Made by a program: the position numbers and the translations under genes. Of a stretch of DNA of 59,017 nt, positions 12,514-26,206 are shown in pieces. The notes beneath the pieces are model-generated. The model saw only the letters and a list, made by a program, of their open reading frames with translations. It did no database searches and was not told the DNA's origin. The DNA is taken from the NCBI RefSeq assembly GCF_000759775.1, contig NZ_BBMY01000014.1, positions 1 through 59,017 on the forward strand. The letters are read 5' to 3'. This stretch comes from Escherichia albertii NBRC 107761 = DSM 17582 (GTDB lineage: Bacteria > Pseudomonadota > Gammaproteobacteria > Enterobacterales > Enterobacteriaceae). Every line of letters starts with the position of its first letter. Within the stretch, counting starts at the first letter, position 1.

Positions 12514-13818
12514 TTAATGCAGTTTCAGACGCGGACGAATAACGCGGTTGATACTCCCCACCAGCATCATTAATCCGGTTTTAAAGTAGCCATGCAGCGC
12601 AATCTGATGCATTCGGTACAGCGAGATGTACACAAAGCGCGCAATACGCCCTTCAATCATCATTGAACCACGCGTCAGGTTACCCATCAGACTACCGACG
12701 GTTGAGAAGTTAGACAGTGATACCAGCGATCCATGATCTTTATACTGATAATTTTTCAGCGGTTTACCGCTCATCTGCGCCAGAATATTGTTCATTGCGC
12801 AGGTAGCCATCTGGTGCGCAGCCTGAGCGCGCGGCGGGACAAAGCCCCCTTCCGGGCGCGGACATGACGCGCAGTCGCCAATGACATAAATGTCAGGATC
12901 GCGCGTAGTCTGTAGCGTTGGTTCCACCACCAGTTGGTTAATACGGTTGGTTTCCAGGCCGCCAATATCTTTCAGGAAATCCGGCGCTTTGATCCCGGCC
13001 GCCCACACCATCAGATCGGCCTCAATATATTCGCCGTCTTTAGTGTGCAGGCCGTCTTCATCAGCACTGGTAACCATAGTTTGCGTCAGTACGCGAACGC
13101 CCAACTTCGTCAACTCACTGTGAGCCGCAGCAGAAATACGCGGCGGCAACGCTGGTAAAATGCGTTCGCCCGCTTCCACCAGCGTCACATTCAGGGCTTC
13201 GTTGGTCAGCCCTTTATAGCCATAGCTGTGCAGTTGTTTCACAGCATTGTGCAACTCAGCAGAAAGTTCCACTCCCGTTGCGCCGCCACCGACAATAGCA
13301 ATATTTACCTTGCCATTCGCGCCCAGGTTAGCTGAGTACTTGAGGAACAGATTCAGCATCTCCTGATGGAAACGGCGCGCCTGATGCGGGTTATCAAGGA
13401 AAATACAGTTCTCTTTTACACCCGGCGTATTGAAATCGTTAGAGGTGCTGCCCAGCGCCATTACCAGCGTGTCGTACGCGATCTTGCGTTCCGGCACCAG
13501 TAGCTCGCCTTTTTCGTCGCGCAGCTCAGCAATAGTGATTGTTTTCGCTTCACGATCGATATCAACCACAGAACCTAGCTGGAACTCGAAACCATGATTA
13601 CGCGCGTGTGCCAGATAGCTCAGCGCATCAACGCCTTCATCGAGCGAGCCAGTCGCTACTTCATGCAGCAACGGTTTCCACAGGTGGCTGTGGTTACGAT
13701 CGACCAGCGTGATTTTGGCTTTTTTCTTGCGCCCCAACTTATGTCCAAGCTGTGTCGCCATTTCCAGCCCACCAGCACCGCCGCCGACAATCACAATTTT
13801 TTTCAATGGCGTAGTCAA
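12514..13818 (-). CDS. ndh: NADH dehydrogenase II (NDH-2)
   Basis: Single-subunit, non-proton-pumping NADH:quinone oxidoreductase, 434 aa, peripheral on the inner membrane. It has the FAD dinucleotide-binding motif [12 protein letters not shown] at the N terminus and the NADH-binding [12 protein letters not shown] near 175. The amphipathic C terminus ([20 protein letters not shown], then RPRLKLH) serves membrane attachment. The start is the TTG at 13818, preceded by AAGGGGG, and gives the K-12 length. Expression is repressed by FNR without oxygen; a perfect FNR box lies 137 bp upstream. Confidence 0.97.
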   Translation of the reverse strand: MTTPLKKIVIVGGGAGGLEMATQLGHKLGRKKKAKITLVDRNHSHLWKPLLHEVATGSLDEGVDALSYLAHARNHGFEFQLGSVVDIDREAKTITIAELRDEKGELLVPERKIAYDTLVMALGSTSNDFNTPGVKENCIFLDNPHQARRFHQEMLNLFLKYSANLGANGKVNIAIVGGGATGVELSAELHNAVKQLHSYGYKGLTNEALNVTLVEAGERILPALPPRISAAAHSELTKLGVRVLTQTMVTSADEDGLHTKDGEYIEADLMVWAAGIKAPDFLKDIGGLETNRINQLVVEPTLQTTRDPDIYVIGDCASCPRPEGGFVPPRAQAAHQMATCAMNNILAQMSGKPLKNYQYKDHGSLVSLSNFSTVGSLMGNLTRGSMMIEGRIARFVYISLYRMHQIALHGYFKTGLMMLVGSINRVIRPRLKLH

Positions 13819-13954
13819 CGTGACCCCCTTAAATTTATTAACCAATTGTTAAGTAATAGTTATTTATATAGCTCTTAATTAACAACAGGTTACGGCCATG
13901 AAAATGTTTTTCGTTGTTGAGAATAACATGAATGGTGCATTGGTCATACCAAAA

Positions 13955-13968
13955 TTGATGTGAATCAA
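13955..13968 (-). promoter_or_regulatory. FNR-binding site upstream of ndh
   Basis: TTGATGTGAATCAA matches the FNR consensus TTGATNNNNATCAA perfectly. It lies upstream of ndh, which FNR is known to repress anaerobically in E. coli. Confidence 0.85.
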
Positions 13969-14089
13969 GTTTTGTTGCTGGAAAGATAGGCGATTTTACC
14001 GGGTGAGATCAAAAAACAGAGTTCATTGTTTGTTATTTGAGCGAATTTTTGAGAGTGATATAGCGTGAGTAGGGTATGGAGGGCGTTTG

Positions 14090-14220
14090 GTAGGCCTGAC
14101 AAGATGCGTAGCATCGCATCAGGCATTGATGCTTGACTGTCGGATGCGGCGTGAACGCCTTTTCCGACTTACAGAATCTGGAGCGCATCAGGTATCGGCA
14201 AGGTTACCTGATGCGGCGAG
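14090..14220. repeat. REP/BIME array after ycfP
   Basis: At least three REP-like units: GTAGGCCTGACAAGATGCG with GCATCAGGC, then GTCGGATGCGGCGTGAACGC, then GCGCATCAGG with CCTGATGCGGCG. The array ends a few bases from the ycfP stop codon. Confidence 0.85.
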
Positions 14221-14225
14221 GGCAT

Positions 14226-14768
14226 TTATCCGAGGGTTTTGAACGCTTTAATGCGTTGCAGATGCGGGGAGATATTTTTGAATTTGTGGGTCTGCTCTTC
14301 GTCCCAGACAATCTCGTAATAATGATGCAATTCTTCCGATGTTCGCTGGCTGTTAAGGGCTTCATCGTTACGCGATAAAATCACCAGACAACGATCGCGA
14401 TTTTTCTCGCGGAAGTTAGTCACACACTTAGTGGCGATATCAGCGTACTCTTCCGGGCGATCAATCTTCCCTTCCATATTCTCGTACGGGAATAAATTAG
14501 GGTTGAAGATCACCTGGCGGATATCACAGAGAAAACCAATTCGCTCGGCCCAGTAACCGCCCAGCCCAACGCCACAAATCAGCGGACGCTCGTCAACATT
14601 GAGTTGCAGCATTTTGTCCACTTCTTTGAGTAAATGCTGCATATCGTGTTTCGGATGTCGCGTACTGTAGCTTATCAGCCGTACATCCGGGTCAATAAAC
14701 TGTAGTTGCAAAACTTTCTCGTGGTTACCCGGACTGTTAGAGTCAAAACCGTGTAAATAGATAATCAT
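14226..14768 (-). CDS. ycfP: YcfP/YqiA-type alpha/beta-hydrolase-like protein
   Basis: A 180-aa UPF0227 protein from the ATG at 14768 ([11 protein letters not shown]), preceded by GAGGAAG. It has an alpha/beta-hydrolase look: the YLHGFDSN oxyanion region and [13 protein letters not shown], where a glycine-rich nucleophile elbow would be. The nucleophile serine appears to be replaced, so activity is uncertain. The longer in-frame extension runs into nagZ and is not used. It follows nagZ by 22 bp and is probably in the same operon. Function not established. Confidence 0.9.
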
Positions 14769-14790
14769 CGCTTCCTCACATAAGTCAGGG

Positions 14791-16631
<1,841 letters not shown>

Positions 16632-16651
<20 letters not shown>

Positions 16652-17273
16652 CTTTACCTGACCAGATAATTTCGCCAGTCTGGACCAGCATCAGTTGCAT
16701 TTGCAGGGTTGGCGTATTCACATTACCAGAGGCACTGGAGTACAGCACATAATGAGCGCCCACGTTGCGGGCAATACCGATGGCTTTACTGCGAGTGCCT
16801 AAGCTGTCCTGCGGCGACAAACCTAACTGCTGCTTGGCCATTGAAAGCTGCTGGGCAGAAACGAGGGTAAACTTGCCGTTATTAGCCAGCGCATTACGTA
16901 GCGTTTCTGTCGCTTCCCCTGCATTCAGCGAACCGTTGGTACGGTTATTGACGCTATCCACCAACAGAACGCTACCCGCCGTCACGCCATCAGCCGCGAG
17001 CATCTTACTGACCATCGGCTGCATCGCGCCATTCCAGTCATAATGGCGAACATGCGGCGCAGGCGGTGCGGTTTGCTCTTCATGCTCAATCGGCCCCGGC
17101 TGCTGCGGGATCGTCGGCACTGTTGGTACGGTCGGTACCGGCTGTTGCGGCTCGGTTGGTTGCTCTGGAACAGGTTTCACCTCTTCTACTGGCGCAGGCT
17201 CACGTTGCGCCACACACCCGGCGAGAAACATCGCCAGCGCGGTGATTAAGGCGTAGCGACTCATTTTTGTCAT
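16632..17273 (-). CDS. lpoB: Outer-membrane lipoprotein LpoB, activator of PBP1b
   Basis: A 213-aa lipoprotein that reaches from the outer membrane to the UB2H domain of PBP1b and stimulates its activity. It has a signal peptide with lipobox LAGC (Cys near 20). A Pro/Glu-rich disordered linker (about 25-70) follows, then a globular TolB-like domain ([13 protein letters not shown] to the end). I chose ATG 17273; a TTG one codon earlier is possible. Its substrate exporter LolCDE is encoded in the same window. Confidence 0.95.
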
Positions 17274-17286
17274 CAAGATTCACCCC

Positions 17287-17664
17287 TTACAAATAAAGAT
17301 AAAGTCTGACTTTATGCGCCCCCAGAAAATTGGCGCTGCCGTACAAGGTCACCGCTGAACGTGCAGGAATAGTGACACTGCGTGGCGTTTCCAGAGGATG
17401 CATCTCCAACCCTCTGGCGTCATACCAATAAAAACGATAATGAACGGTAACGGGTTCTTGCCTTTCGTTATAAAGCGTCGAGGATGCTGAAGGCTGAATA
17501 TCAGACGTCGAAAGAATGGGCTTTTCTGCGCTAATGCCTGCAGCCAACAGAGATGACTCCATCACCAGCGATTGCTCATCATTCACCGGAATTTCCGGGT
17601 GTGAGCGACACCCCACCAACAATAACAACATCAGTGACGCCAGCCTAAAGCATCCTTTTCTCAT
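17287..17664 (-). CDS. ycfL: Putative lipoprotein YcfL
   Basis: A 125-aa predicted lipoprotein, DUF1425 family. It has an N-terminal signal with lipobox LLVGC (Cys about 19), followed by a short domain with a beta-rich pattern (VTVHYRFYWYDARGLEM). It lies between hinT (2 bp) and lpoB (13 bp), apparently in one operon. No function is established; the neighbourhood suggests an envelope role. Confidence 0.88.
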   Translation of the reverse strand: MRKGCFRLASLMLLLLVGCRSHPEIPVNDEQSLVMESSLLAAGISAEKPILSTSDIQPSASSTLYNERQEPVTVHYRFYWYDARGLEMHPLETPRSVTIPARSAVTLYGSANFLGAHKVRLYLYL

Positions 17665-17666
17665 CG

Positions 17667-18026
17667 TTACAAACCTTTATGCGCCAGCATTGGGCCCAGC
17701 GGACGGCCTCCCAGCAGGTGCATATGGATGTGATACACCTCTTGTCCACCATGACGATTGGTATTCATGATCAAACGATAGCCATCTTCGGCAATACCTT
17801 CTTGCCTGGCGATTTTTGCCGCGACGGTAATCATGCGCCCCAGCGCCTGCTCGTGTTCGGCAGACACATCATTGACGGTCGGAATGAGGGTATTTGGGAT
17901 AATCAGTATATGCGTTGGCGCTTGCGGCGAAATATCGCGAAACGCCGTTACCAGCTCATCCTGGTAGACGATATCGGAGGGGATCTCACGACGAATAATT
18001 TTGCTAAAAATAGTTTCTTCTGCCAC
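17667..18026 (-). CDS. hinT: Purine nucleoside phosphoramidase HinT (HIT family)
   Basis: Cytoplasmic HIT-family hydrolase of AMP-lysine and related phosphoramidates, 119 aa. It has the histidine triad [11 protein letters not shown] near the C terminus and the [17 protein letters not shown]-terminal motif. I use the GTG at 18026 (preceded by AAGGAAAA), which gives the usual length; a TTG at 18044 would add six residues. First gene of the hinT-ycfL-lpoB-thiK-nagZ-ycfP run. In K-12 fhuE lies upstream, but here ptsG does. Confidence 0.95.
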   Translation of the reverse strand: MAEETIFSKIIRREIPSDIVYQDELVTAFRDISPQAPTHILIIPNTLIPTVNDVSAEHEQALGRMITVAAKIARQEGIAEDGYRLIMNTNRHGGQEVYHIHMHLLGGRPLGPMLAHKGL

Positions 18027-18257
18027 GACATTTTCCTTTTTCAAATAGCCATGCGTTGCGCCATGCTACGCCGCACCACACTGCGAGTATAGAGTATGGT
18101 CGAGTTAAACCTGCTCTTTCAACCTTAACCCACGATTTATTAAGCAAAAAATCGTTTTGCTGCCGCATACATCGCCATTTTCCCATTTCTACATGCGAAT
18201 GAGCAGACAAGGTGGCTCCTTTTCATGTCGAGCAGGATAACGTTGATCAACACACCT

Positions 18258-18285
18258 GTAAAAAAGGCAGCCATTTGGCTGCCTT
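18258..18285 (-). terminator. Terminator of ptsG
   Basis: The stem AAGGCAGCC / GGCTGCCTT with loop ATTT is followed on the minus strand by six T residues. It lies about 22 bases past the ptsG stop codon. Confidence 0.9.
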
Positions 18286-18307
18286 AGTCTCCCCAACTTC
18301 TTACGGA

Positions 18308-19741
18308 TTAGTGGTTACGGATGTATTCATCCATTTCGGTTTTCAGGTTATCGGATTTAGTACCGAAAATTGCCTGAACACCAGAACCAGCAACCACTAC
18401 GCCCGCTGCGCCCAGTTTCTTCAGGCCAGCCTGATCCACTTTGGACACATCAGCGACGCTGACGCGCAGACGAGTAATACATGCGTCGAGGTTAGTGATG
18501 TTTTCTTTACCACCAAATGCAGCAACCAGTGCCGGCGCCATTTCGCTGGTACCTGCGGCTTTTGCATCTTCGGTCGCATCTTCACGCCCCGGCGTTTTCA
18601 GATCCAGTGCTTTAATCAGCACGCGGAAGATGGTGTAGTAAACAATCGCATAACCGATACCGACAATCGGGAACAGCCACAGCTTGCTGCTGTTGCCAGA
18701 AAGAACGATAAAGTCGATCAGACCGTGCGAGAACGAGGTGCCATCACGCATCCCCAGCAAAATACAGATCGGGAATGCCAGACCTGCCAGAATCGCGTGG
18801 ATGATGTACAGGATCGGCGCAACGAACATGAAGGAGAACTCGATCGGCTCGGTGATACCGGTCAGGAACGAGGTCAACGCTGCGGAGATCATGATACCGC
18901 CCACTTTAGCGCGGTTTTCTGGTTTAGCAGAGTGCCAGATAGCAATCGCGGCAGCCGGCAGACCGTACATTTTGAACAGGAAGCCGCCAGACAGTTTACC
19001 CGCCGTCGGGTCGCCTGCCATATAACGCGGAATGTCGCCATGGAATACCTGACCAGCCGCGTTGGTGTACTCACCAATCTGCATCTGGAAAGGTACGTTC
19101 CAGATATGATGCAAACCAAACGGCACCAGACAACGTTCGATGAAACCGTAGATACCAAACGCAACTACCGGGTTCTGATAAGCAGCCCACTGGGAGAACG
19201 TCTGGATTGCGGAACCAATCGGCGGCCAAATGAAGGACAGCACAACGCCGGTAAAGATGGCAGCCAGACCTGAAATGATCGGCACAAAGCGTTTACCGGC
19301 AAAGAAGCCAAGATACTCAGGCAGCTTAATACGGTAGAAACGGTTAAACATGTACGCTGCAATCGCACCGGAGATAATCCCCCCGAGTACGCCCGTATCC
19401 GCCAGATGCTTAGCGGCGATTTCTTCAGCAGGTAAATGTAGTACCAGCGGTGCGACCACGGCCATGGTTTTCACCATGATGCCATAAGCGACAACCGCGG
19501 CCAGCGCAGAAACGCCATCGTTATTGGTGAAGCCAAGGGCGACACCGATAGCAAAAATCAGTGGCATGTTTGCAAAGACGGAACCGCCTGCTTCTGCCAT
19601 GACATGCGACACAACGGCGGGCAGCCAGCTGAAATTCGCGGAACCGACGCCCAGCAGAATACCTGCGATAGGCAGTACGGATACTGGCAGCATCAGCGAT
19701 TTACCGACCTTTTGCAGGTTAGCAAATGCATTCTTAAACAT
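18308..19741 (-). CDS. ptsG: Glucose-specific PTS permease, EIICB-Glc
   Basis: Inner-membrane glucose transporter that phosphorylates glucose as it enters; 477 aa as in K-12. The N-terminal IIC domain (about 1-390) has many hydrophobic segments and the [12 protein letters not shown] signature. A linker and the cytosolic IIB domain follow, with the phosphorylated Cys421 in [14 protein letters not shown]-Glc (crr) is encoded elsewhere. The mRNA start region carries the SgrS pairing site. The gene lies between its terminator and a 294-bp promoter region. Confidence 0.97.
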
Positions 19742-19775
19742 AATTGAGAGTGCTCCTGAGTATGGGTGCTTTTTT
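19742..19775 (-). promoter_or_regulatory. ptsG translation-initiation region with SgrS pairing site
   Basis: On the minus strand this region reads CACCCATACTCAGGAGCACT, overlapping the Shine-Dalgarno AGGAG. It matches the segment paired by the small RNA SgrS during glucose-phosphate stress in E. coli. The sRNA itself is not in this window. Confidence 0.75.
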
Positions 19776-20035
19776 TACGTTCTCACGCGTAGCAAGGGGG
19801 GAGAGCCTCGCCATGTACAGGGCATCTAAGCGCCCTTTATTTATTACACAGAGTAAAATAATTCAGTATCGATTTGTTTGACGGCTATCACGTTTCAACT
19901 TCAGATCTTTAGCGAAGTTGCACATATTGACAAAATAGATGTCACAATATTTCAAACATGGTTATTCACCGCCCAATTTGCGGCGGTGAACTTTACTCGT
20001 TTTATCTATTAATTACGAGCTTTAAAAAAACTCAT
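19776..20035 (-). promoter_or_regulatory. ptsG promoter region
   Basis: About 260 bp upstream of the ptsG leader. It closely resembles the K-12 ptsG promoter region, which is controlled by CRP-cAMP and the Mlc repressor. A TGTGACATCTATTTTGTC element (minus strand, about 19930-19947) is CRP-like with one good half-site. An inverted repeat around 19974-19991 (CACCGCC / GGCGGTG) lies between ptsG and ycfH and could terminate upstream transcription. No gene is seen. Confidence 0.5.
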
Positions 20036-20833
20036 TCAACGGATGGATTGAAGGCGGGAAGCATCGATGTGAAACAGACGGGCGAAGTTATCGGTGGTTA
20101 CCTGCGCCAGTTCTTCAACGGCAACACCTTTCAACACAGCCATGTATTCTGCAACGTCACGAACCATCGCAGGTTGATTCTCTTTTCCTCGATGCGGCAC
20201 TGGCGCCAGATAAGGCGAATCCGTTTCGACCAGCAACCGATCCAGAGGTACATAACGCGCGGCATCACGCAATTGTTCAGCATTACGGAAGGTCACAATG
20301 CCAGAGAAAGAGATATAAAATCCAAGATCCAGTAATTTGCCCGCCGTTTCTTTGTCCTCTGTAAAACAGTGTAGTACGCCACCGCAATCCGTCACTTTTT
20401 CTTCGCGCAGAATTGCCAACGTGTCGGCACGAGCGTCACGGGTATGAACGATAACCGGTTTGTTCAGTTCACGACCAATCTGAATATGATGGATGAAGGA
20501 CTCTTGCTGACGAACCTTAGTTTCCGGCGTGTAATAATAATCCAGCCCGGTTTCTCCCAGCGCAACAACCCCCTCTTCCGCCGCCAGACGGCGTAAATCT
20601 TCTACATCGTAGGGATCATTCTGGTTGAGCGGATGCACACCGCAAGAAAATACGACGTTATCGCGTTCTCCTACCAGATCCCGCATATGCAGATAACCAG
20701 GTAATGTCGTGGCGACCGCCAGACAAAATTTCACATCGCGCGCAGCGGCTTTTGCCAGAACGTCATCTACGTCCTTATGCAAAGATTCATAATCCAGACC
20801 ATCGAGATGGCAGTGTGAGTCGACTAAAAACAT
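20036..20833 (-). CDS. ycfH: TatD-family metal-dependent hydrolase YcfH
   Basis: TIM-barrel metallo-hydrolase of the TatD DNase family, 265 aa from ATG 20833 ([12 protein letters not shown]). Metal ligands are visible in [30 protein letters not shown] and [12 protein letters not shown]. The exact substrate is not established; TatD relatives are 3'-5' exonucleases. It follows holB by 10 bp, so it belongs to the pabC-mltG-tmk-holB-ycfH operon. The longer in-frame extension would overlap holB and is rejected. Confidence 0.93.
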   Translation of the reverse strand: MFLVDSHCHLDGLDYESLHKDVDDVLAKAAARDVKFCLAVATTLPGYLHMRDLVGERDNVVFSCGVHPLNQNDPYDVEDLRRLAAEEGVVALGETGLDYYYTPETKVRQQESFIHHIQIGRELNKPVIVHTRDARADTLAILREEKVTDCGGVLHCFTEDKETAGKLLDLGFYISFSGIVTFRNAEQLRDAARYVPLDRLLVETDSPYLAPVPHRGKENQPAMVRDVAEYMAVLKGVAVEELAQVTTDNFARLFHIDASRLQSIR

Positions 20834-20843
20834 GATGTCTCTC

Positions 20844-21848
20844 TTAAAGATGAGGAACCGGTAACACAACGCCCGGTTGCAGGTAATGCTCAATACGCAG
20901 TAAAAGATCGGTGATAAGAAGTTCGCGGTTTACGCCTGTAACAGAAATTAACTGCTCGCGACTGTGGCAAACATCCCCCAGCATAGCTTGCAGGCGCGAG
21001 GGAGAAAGACGATTTGCCAGCGAGATAACGACACCAGGAACATCAACATTGGTAACTTGCGAAGCACCATGATGGCGTTTTAGCGCATCCATCAACAACG
21101 TTGCCAGCCAGTGCAGGCGCGCCGGAGCTTGTTCGTGATTAAGCGCCGCTAACATCGAATACCAGTCGCCAGATTGCACACTGTATGCCAGCGCCTGACA
21201 AAGTGTTTCGCGGGCCTGCCAGCTATCTCCCTGAAACAGCGCCAATGCCGCGCCGGGCGAACCGGCGCTTAAGCGCAGTGCGGCAAGCAACGCCTCTTGT
21301 GACATTGTCACTTCACGTGAAAGCCAGGTCACAGCGTACTGTTCTGGCGGCGGCGCGAGGTAATGTAACCGACAACGGCTACGTAATGTCGCCAATAAAC
21401 GTTCAGGCTCTCGGGTAGCGAGGAAAAACCAGGTTTCTGCTGGCGGCTCTTCCAGTGTCTTCAGCAATGCGTTAGCTGCGGCGTCGGTCAGCAAAGCAGC
21501 ATCGGTTACCCAGACAACTTTTGCACCGCCTAAACGTGCGTGCTCATTTAGCTTTTCGGTGACTTCCCGTACTGCATCAATGCCCAGCGCGTTCTTCCCT
21601 TTTTCGGGAATCAGGGTGTAATAATCGGGATGCGTGCCAGCCTGCATCAACTGACATCCACGGCAGTGACCGCAACTTTTGTGCCCCTGCGGTTGTTGGC
21701 AGAGTAAAAAACGGCTCAGAGCGTAGATTAAGGCATCATCGCCCATACCTGGTAACGCCTGAATAAGTAGCGCATGGTGACCTCTTCCTGCCTGATAGCT
21801 GGCTACCAGTTTTTCGAAATCAGGTCGTAACCATGGATACCATCTCAT
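20844..21848 (-). CDS. holB: DNA polymerase III delta' subunit
   Basis: Clamp-loader delta' subunit, 334 aa, with an AAA+ fold. It has a degenerate P-loop region ([14 protein letters not shown]), as is usual for delta', which does not hydrolyse ATP. A zinc module follows with cysteines in the CGHCRGCQL segment (about 50-65). The SRC motif is in [12 protein letters not shown]. Its ATG overlaps the tmk stop (ATGA). Essential for replication. Confidence 0.96.
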   Translation of the reverse strand: MRWYPWLRPDFEKLVASYQAGRGHHALLIQALPGMGDDALIYALSRFLLCQQPQGHKSCGHCRGCQLMQAGTHPDYYTLIPEKGKNALGIDAVREVTEKLNEHARLGGAKVVWVTDAALLTDAAANALLKTLEEPPAETWFFLATREPERLLATLRSRCRLHYLAPPPEQYAVTWLSREVTMSQEALLAALRLSAGSPGAALALFQGDSWQARETLCQALAYSVQSGDWYSMLAALNHEQAPARLHWLATLLMDALKRHHGASQVTNVDVPGVVISLANRLSPSRLQAMLGDVCHSREQLISVTGVNRELLITDLLLRIEHYLQPGVVLPVPHL

Positions 21849-22486
21849 GCGCCCTGCTCCTTAACCCAATTGGTCACGGTGGTACGAATTGCGTCCATGA
21901 CGGCATCCAGCGGCTGGGTAGCGTCAATGGTGTGAATGCTTCTATCTTGTGCGGCCAGTTCCAGATAGCGGGCGCGAGTGCGATTAAAGAAATCGAATGA
22001 CTCTTGCTCAATACGATCCAACTCTCCACGTGCGCGAGCGCGTTTTAAGCCAACTTCCGGGGTAACATCGAGATAGAGCGTTAAGTCAGGACGAAAATCG
22101 CCCAAAACAGCATCACGTAGCGTTGCCAGCATATGTTGATCAATACCACGTCCCCCCCCCTGATACGCCTGAGTAGAGAGATCGTGACGATCGCCAATCA
22201 CCCAGGTGCCGTTAGCCAGCGCCGGTTTGATAACCGTTTCTACCAATTGAACACGCGCGGCATAAAACATCAGCACTTCGGCTTTATCAGTAATAACTTC
22301 GTCGCCTACCGATTTGATATCCAGCACCAGGCTTCTTAACTTCTCGGCAAGTTGCGTACCGCCAGGTTCACGAGTGAAAATCATATCGTGGATACCCAGT
22401 TGCTCAAGCGTCTCGACCACCACGTTACGTGCCGTGGTTTTGCCTGCGCCTTCCAGCCCTTCAATGACGATATACTTACTGCGCAT
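21845..22486 (-). CDS. tmk: Thymidylate kinase
   Basis: dTMP kinase, 213 aa, producing dTDP for DNA synthesis. It has the P-loop GLEGAGKTT (9-17), the DRH-type motif in [19 protein letters not shown] and the LID region with [12 protein letters not shown]. It overlaps mltG by 11 nt and holB by 4 nt. A run of nine C bases at 22145-22153 is in frame and does not disturb the gene. Confidence 0.97.
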   Translation of the reverse strand: MRSKYIVIEGLEGAGKTTARNVVVETLEQLGIHDMIFTREPGGTQLAEKLRSLVLDIKSVGDEVITDKAEVLMFYAARVQLVETVIKPALANGTWVIGDRHDLSTQAYQGGGRGIDQHMLATLRDAVLGDFRPDLTLYLDVTPEVGLKRARARGELDRIEQESFDFFNRTRARYLELAAQDRSIHTIDATQPLDAVMDAIRTTVTNWVKEQGA

Positions 22487-23498
22487 TTTTTTCCTTAAGC
22501 ACTTTCAGATAATCCTGCACAGACTTGTTATGGCTGGCAAGATTGGTATTAAACGTGTGTCCGCCTTTACCATCGGCCACAAAATAGAGATACGGTGTTT
22601 TTGCCGGATGTGCGGCAGCCTTCAGCGAATCTTCTCCCGGCGTGGCAATCGCCCCCGGCGGCAGTCCGGTGATGGTATAGGTGTTATACGCTGTCGGCGT
22701 CTCAAGATCAGCACGAGAAAGCTTGCCATTATAACGCTCCCCCATCCCGTAAATCACCGTCGGGTCAGTCTGTAGGCGCATGCCAATACGTAATCGGTTA
22801 ATAAATACCGAGGCAACCTGAGCGCGCTCGCTGGCAACGGCAGTCTCTTTTTCGATAATCGATGCCATGGTTACCAGTTGATTTTTATCTTTGTACGGCA
22901 GTCCGTCCACACGCCCTTCCCAGACACTATCAACCGCCTTCACCATTTTCTTATGCGCTCGCTTAAGCAACGCAACATCAGTGGTATTAGCGGTATACAT
23001 CCAAGTGTCTGGCCAAAACCAACCTTCAATCCACTGCGGGTTTTCAAGTTCCAGTGCCTGCGCCACGGTAGCGTACTTATCGTCGCTCAGCGTGTGTTTG
23101 ATATACGGCGCTTCACGTAATTGCTTGAGGTAATCGCTCAGGCGCATCCCTTCCACCAGCCGAAGAGGGAACTGCGCTTCTTTACCACTTTCCAACAGTT
23201 GCAGCATTTCGCGCACGGTCATCTGCGGTGTAAAGCGGTAAGTCCCGGCTTTAAAGTGAGAAAGCTCCGGCTCCACACGCAATAGCCACTGAAAGACACG
23301 GGGTCGATTGATGATTTTGTCGGCGTAAAGCTGTTCACCAAGTGCCAGTCGCCCGGTCCCTGGTTTCAGAGTGAAAATGGTCTCTTCTTTAATGAGTAAT
23401 TTGCTATCGCCAAAATGGCGAACCTTCCAGACGCCCGCACCGGAGGCAATACCCAGTACCACCAACAATAACAAAACAATCGATAACACTTTTTTCAT
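22476..23498 (-). CDS. mltG: Endolytic murein transglycosylase MltG
   Basis: Inner-membrane endolytic transglycosylase (YceG), 340 aa, that cleaves nascent glycan strands and helps set their length. It has one N-terminal membrane helix ([17 protein letters not shown]), a LysM-like segment and the catalytic domain. The active Glu lies in the [10 protein letters not shown] motif (about 218). The C-terminal [11 protein letters not shown] and [12 protein letters not shown] motifs are typical. It starts 2 bp after the pabC stop. Confidence 0.96.
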   Translation of the reverse strand: MKKVLSIVLLLLVVLGIASGAGVWKVRHFGDSKLLIKEETIFTLKPGTGRLALGEQLYADKIINRPRVFQWLLRVEPELSHFKAGTYRFTPQMTVREMLQLLESGKEAQFPLRLVEGMRLSDYLKQLREAPYIKHTLSDDKYATVAQALELENPQWIEGWFWPDTWMYTANTTDVALLKRAHKKMVKAVDSVWEGRVDGLPYKDKNQLVTMASIIEKETAVASERAQVASVFINRLRIGMRLQTDPTVIYGMGERYNGKLSRADLETPTAYNTYTITGLPPGAIATPGEDSLKAAAHPAKTPYLYFVADGKGGHTFNTNLASHNKSVQDYLKVLKEKNAQ

Positions 23499-23500
23499 GA

Positions 23501-24310
23501 CTAATTCGGGTGCTCACAAAGTGGGGCTAAATATTCATATAGCGTTGTTGACGAAAAGGAGATATCGCCACAGGCGCGTACGGGAATAACCGGCATCAAC
23601 GCATTACAAACAATCATCTCATCCGCCTGCATCGCTTCTTCCAGTACGGCTTGTACTTCGACAACCTGATAAGAAGATTGTGCCAGTAAACGGATACAGA
23701 ATTGTCGCATAATGCCGTTAACTCCAGCCTGATCCAGACGCGGCGTGTAGACCACATCGCCTTTGCGCCAGAACAAATTAGCCGCACAGCATTCCGTAAC
23801 CCACCCTTCGCTGTCAAGAACCAGCGCCTCATCGGCGTTTGTCTGCTCAAGATGAGAGCGAATCAACACCTGCTCCAGACGGTTAAGGTGTTTAATCCCC
23901 GCAAGGTGAGGATTACGTCCCAGGCGAATCGGGCTTAACGCCAACGTCGCTCCCTCATTACGTAAGCGGTCGTAATGCGCAGGATAAGCCGCAACCGAGA
24001 GAATGCGCGTTGCCGGTCCGCTATTTAACGTACTGTACCCTCTTCCACCACAACCGCGGCTAATTATCACCTTCAGCACGCCGTTTTGCTGCTTTGCTGC
24101 CAGGTATTTCATTTCTTGTTCAAGCTGCAACCAGAAATCGCAGGCGATCATTAAGCGTTGGCAGGCTTCCTGTAGCCGCTGCGTGTGCGCGGATAACAAG
24201 CTAACTTTACCGTCAATAATTCTGGCTGTCGTGAAACAACCATCGCCAAACTGCGTTGCCCGATCGCTTGCTGCCAGCGATTCCTGTTTATGACCGTTAA
24301 TTAAGAACAT
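23501..24310 (-). CDS. pabC: Aminodeoxychorismate lyase PabC
   Basis: PLP enzyme, 269 aa, of fold type IV. It converts 4-amino-4-deoxychorismate to p-aminobenzoate for folate. The PLP lysine lies in the [10 protein letters not shown] segment (about 159), and the fold-type motif is in [16 protein letters not shown]. It comes after fabF and is the first gene of the pabC-mltG-tmk-holB-ycfH series. Confidence 0.95.
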   Translation of the reverse strand: MFLINGHKQESLAASDRATQFGDGCFTTARIIDGKVSLLSAHTQRLQEACQRLMIACDFWLQLEQEMKYLAAKQQNGVLKVIISRGCGGRGYSTLNSGPATRILSVAAYPAHYDRLRNEGATLALSPIRLGRNPHLAGIKHLNRLEQVLIRSHLEQTNADEALVLDSEGWVTECCAANLFWRKGDVVYTPRLDQAGVNGIMRQFCIRLLAQSSYQVVEVQAVLEEAMQADEMIVCNALMPVIPVRACGDISFSSTTLYEYLAPLCEHPN

Positions 24311-24383
24311 AGCAGCTCCTTATAAGAGTATTGTTAGTGTCGCAGCATGTTCACCGCAGAACAAGTCTGGGTCAGAGTCAAGA

Positions 24384-24412
24384 AAAAAGGCCCGCAAGCG
24401 GACCTTTTATAG
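24384..24412 (-). terminator. Terminator after fabF
   Basis: The stem AAAGGTCCGC / GCGGGCCTTT on the minus strand (one G-T pair), with loop TT, is followed by a T run. It separates the fab cluster from pabC. Confidence 0.8.
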
Positions 24413-24429
24413 AGGTGTAAAACAGCAAC

Positions 24430-25701
<1,272 letters not shown>

Positions 25702-25726
25702 CTAGTGGGACAAAAAAGAAAAAACT

Positions 25727-25748
25727 CAGGCGGTCGAACGACCGCCTG
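25727..25748 (-). terminator. Terminator/attenuator between acpP and fabF
   Basis: The near-perfect inverted repeat CAGGCGGTC / GACCGCCTG is followed on the minus strand by a T-rich stretch (after GAG, TTTTTTC). It lies 12 nt past the acpP stop. It probably ends most acpP transcripts, so that acpP outproduces fabF. Confidence 0.85.
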
Positions 25749-25759
25749 GAGATGTTCAC

Positions 25760-25996
25760 TTACGCCTGGTGACCGTTGATGTAATCAATGGCAGCCTGAA
25801 CGGTGGTGATTTTCTCAGCTTCTTCGTCCGGAATCTCAGTATCAAACTCTTCTTCCAGAGCCATTACCAGCTCAACGGTGTCAAGAGAATCCGCGCCCAA
25901 GTCTTCAACGAAAGAAGCATTGTTGGTAACTTCTTCCTGCTTAACGCCCAGCTGTTCGCCGATAATTTTCTTAACGCGTTCTTCGATAGTGCTCAT
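25760..25996 (-). CDS. acpP: Acyl carrier protein
   Basis: Small acidic carrier, 78 codons including Met. The 4'-phosphopantetheine serine lies in [11 protein letters not shown] (Ser37 counting Met). It delivers acyl chains to the Fab enzymes, PlsX, LpxA and others. The neighbouring genes fabG, fabD, fabH and fabF all use it. The strong 3' hairpin and the 210-bp upstream gap with its own promoter fit its very high expression. Confidence 0.98.
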
Positions 25997-26206
25997 ACTC
26001 TTAAATTTCCTATCAAAACTCGCTTTCGCGATGGTTTTCGTAGTGTATAAAATGTTGAAAAATTTGCAACTAAATCCCGGCAGGTCTTACCACGATTTTA
26101 CGTTATTTTGAGGCCTTACCCCCCAATAACGCAAATCATTTTGCACTAATAATTACTCATGACCACGCAGACTGCGCGCAACATGAGCATTTTGTGCAAA
26201 TCACGA

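Larger units (their letters stand above)
13819..14225. other. ndh-ycfP intergenic region (407 bp): ndh promoter plus REP cluster
   Basis: The ndh-proximal half (to about 14080) is AT-rich and holds the ndh promoter and its FNR box. The distal half is a REP/BIME array. There is no credible gene; the frame at 14133-14378 is mostly REP and antisense ycfP. Confidence 0.7.

Noticed and set aside
13573-13577. CCTAG in ndh as another Dcm-type change
   Set aside because: The codon is CTA (Leu) in a GCTAGG context, not derived from CCWGG, and the change is silent.
18212-19273. Long 353-codon plus-strand frame opposite ptsG
   Set aside because: It is wholly antisense to ptsG, an unmistakable gene, and its composition is that of a shadow frame.
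22145-22153. Poly-C run in tmk as a possible frameshift
   Set aside because: The frame is intact through YQGGGRGID and the protein has normal length.
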